The notes beneath the pieces were generated by a model that was not told the DNA's origin, ran no database searches, and saw nothing but the letters and a program-made list of their open reading frames with translations. Position numbers and translations under genes: made by a program. 18,316 nucleotides of DNA, from the NCBI GenBank assembly GCA_002683195.1, contig NYSW01000103.1, forward strand, positions 1-18,316, given 5' to 3'. The stretch comes from Phycisphaerae bacterium. GTDB lineage: Bacteria; Planctomycetota; Phycisphaerae; Phycisphaerales; SM1A02. Positions 17,614-18,316 of this stretch are shown piece by piece; position 1 is the first letter of the stretch, and the number at the start of each line of letters is the position of its first letter.

Positions 17614-18138
17614 TCAGACCCTGTCAGTGGGTTTCGGGATCTGCCGCCGGAGTGCCGGTCCGAATCCCAGCCAGAATCCACGCTGGGCGAACGTCCAGAA
17701 CGAAGCGATCCAGGGTCGGACGAAGGACTCGACTCGGATGGTGACCCGGCACGAGGCTTTTCCGGTCGACTCGACGTCGATTCCCAGTCGAGTCGGGCGA
17801 ATGAGGCGAAAGGCGAGTGCATACGCTCCGTAGGCGTATTCCAGATCCCGCGATGCTCGATCCTCCGCCACTTCGACCCGCGACACCACCCCGCAAAAGT
17901 TCAGAAATGGCCCGTGATGGGCGTTCAAGGTCCCGACGTCGAACCCACGGGCCACCGTCCCATCGGGCTGAGGGGTGTCGATGAACTCCACCCGGTACGG
18001 CCAGGGCTGCCCGCGGGTGAAGGTCTCGGTCTTCATCAGGACGTCCCAGGTGGCGGTAAATCCCCGCTGGAATTCGAAGGTCCGTTCGAACTCGTGGGTC
18101 TGGAAGCCCGAAGGGATCGCGGTGGCGGGAATCGTCAT
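17614..18138 (-). CDS. Hypothetical protein, possibly SRPBCC (START-like) fold
   Basis: 174 residues. The pattern FERTFEFQRGFTATWDVL, TFTRGQPWPYRVEFIDTPQPDG, then beta-rich middle and a long amphipathic C-terminal helix (RPWIASFWTFAQRGFWLGFGPALRRQI, in two pieces about 140-166) resembles SRPBCC or polyketide-cyclase-like lipid-binding proteins. The match is by overall pattern, not by a specific motif, so the family is tentative. No signal peptide is seen. The ATG at 18138 lacks an obvious ribosome binding site. The gene converges with the protease gene, with only 18 bases between the stops, and diverges from the gene that starts at 18247. Confidence 0.7.
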   Translation of the reverse strand: MTIPATAIPSGFQTHEFERTFEFQRGFTATWDVLMKTETFTRGQPWPYRVEFIDTPQPDGTVARGFDVGTLNAHHGPFLNFCGVVSRVEVAEDRASRDLEYAYGAYALAFRLIRPTRLGIDVESTGKASCRVTIRVESFVRPWIASFWTFAQRGFWLGFGPALRRQIPKPTDRV

Positions 18139-18246
18139 GCAAGCGGGTTCGATGGACCGGGGCGTTCAGATGCCGGGGCAGGCGTCCGGCACCCGCCGGA
18201 GGTATTCTGGTCGTCGCAACAGACACCCAACCGGAGCATGACCGAC

Positions 18247-18316
18247 ATGATTTTCGCCCCCCTTCGAGCCGCAGTGCTCGGGTTCGCCCTCGTCAGCGGC
18301 GGTATCACCGCCGTGG
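18247..18316 (+). CDS. Start of a secreted or membrane protein (cut by the window end)
   Basis: Only 23 codons are visible: MIFAPLRAAVLGFALVSGG and then ITAV, which reads like a signal peptide with Arg before a hydrophobic core. The ATG at 18247 is favoured because GGAG (18233-18236) lies 10 bases upstream; the in-frame ATG at 18238 is too close to it. A TATTCT hexamer at about 18203 may be a -10 box. No function can be given. Confidence 0.5.
   Translation, partial: MIFAPLRAAVLGFALVSGGITAV

Noticed and set aside
17596..17640. Possible bidirectional terminator between the convergent protease and hypothetical genes
   Set aside because: Only a four-pair stem (ACCC/GGGT) inside the C-terminal codons of the hypothetical gene, without a U-tract.

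Overview
The window looks like a piece of a high-GC chromosome from a planctomycete, probably of the class Phycisphaerae. Evidence: an ECF sigma factor translationally coupled to a membrane Ser/Thr kinase; a secreted protease ending in paired EF-hand-like dockerin repeats (DLNGDGRVDGADL / DLDGDGQVGGPDL); a secreted beta-helix protein; and weak or missing Shine-Dalgarno sequences at many starts. The taxonomic call is an inference from gene content. No rRNA, tRNA, CRISPR array, insertion sequence or phage gene was seen.

Layout. Nearly everything from 1 to 13040 is on the minus strand. Reading in the direction of transcription (right to left): a fatty-acid type module (FabZ-like dehydratase 13040-12600, acyl carrier protein with an insertion 12510-12118, second dehydratase with an insertion 12083-11565), then an AhpD-like carboxymuconolactone decarboxylase family protein closed by a strong terminator at 10828-10864. 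Next comes a long run of closely spaced genes: coaD, a metallo-beta-lactamase-like protein that has lost its metal ligands, panB, an HtrA/Deg protease preceded by a small leader ORF and hairpins, an orphan oligopeptide-type ABC ATPase, a one-TM protein, and thyX. Further left is the ECF sigma/kinase pair, and at the edge the N-terminal part of a secreted beta-helix protein.

A divergent intergenic region (13041-13350) with two tandem and two inverted copies of a GCCCCT element separates this block from the plus-strand ftsK gene, whose linker carries a 19-residue glutamate run. ftsK ends at a hairpin terminator and is followed by a secreted M64-type metalloprotease with dockerin repeats. A convergent SRPBCC-like hypothetical gene and the first codons of a further plus-strand secreted or membrane protein close the window.

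How it works together: most genes are housekeeping (CoA synthesis by PanB and CoaD, dTMP synthesis by ThyX, chromosome translocation by FtsK, acyl-chain dehydration on an ACP, envelope protein quality control by HtrA). The less ordinary points are the dead metallo-beta-lactamase fold between the two CoA genes, the dehydratase-ACP-dehydratase cassette with insertions in two of its members and no visible ketosynthase or reductase, and the possible translational control of htrA. I did not find a clearly new defence or mobile system; the acyl module, the pseudo-enzyme and the htrA leader are the best candidates for something undescribed.
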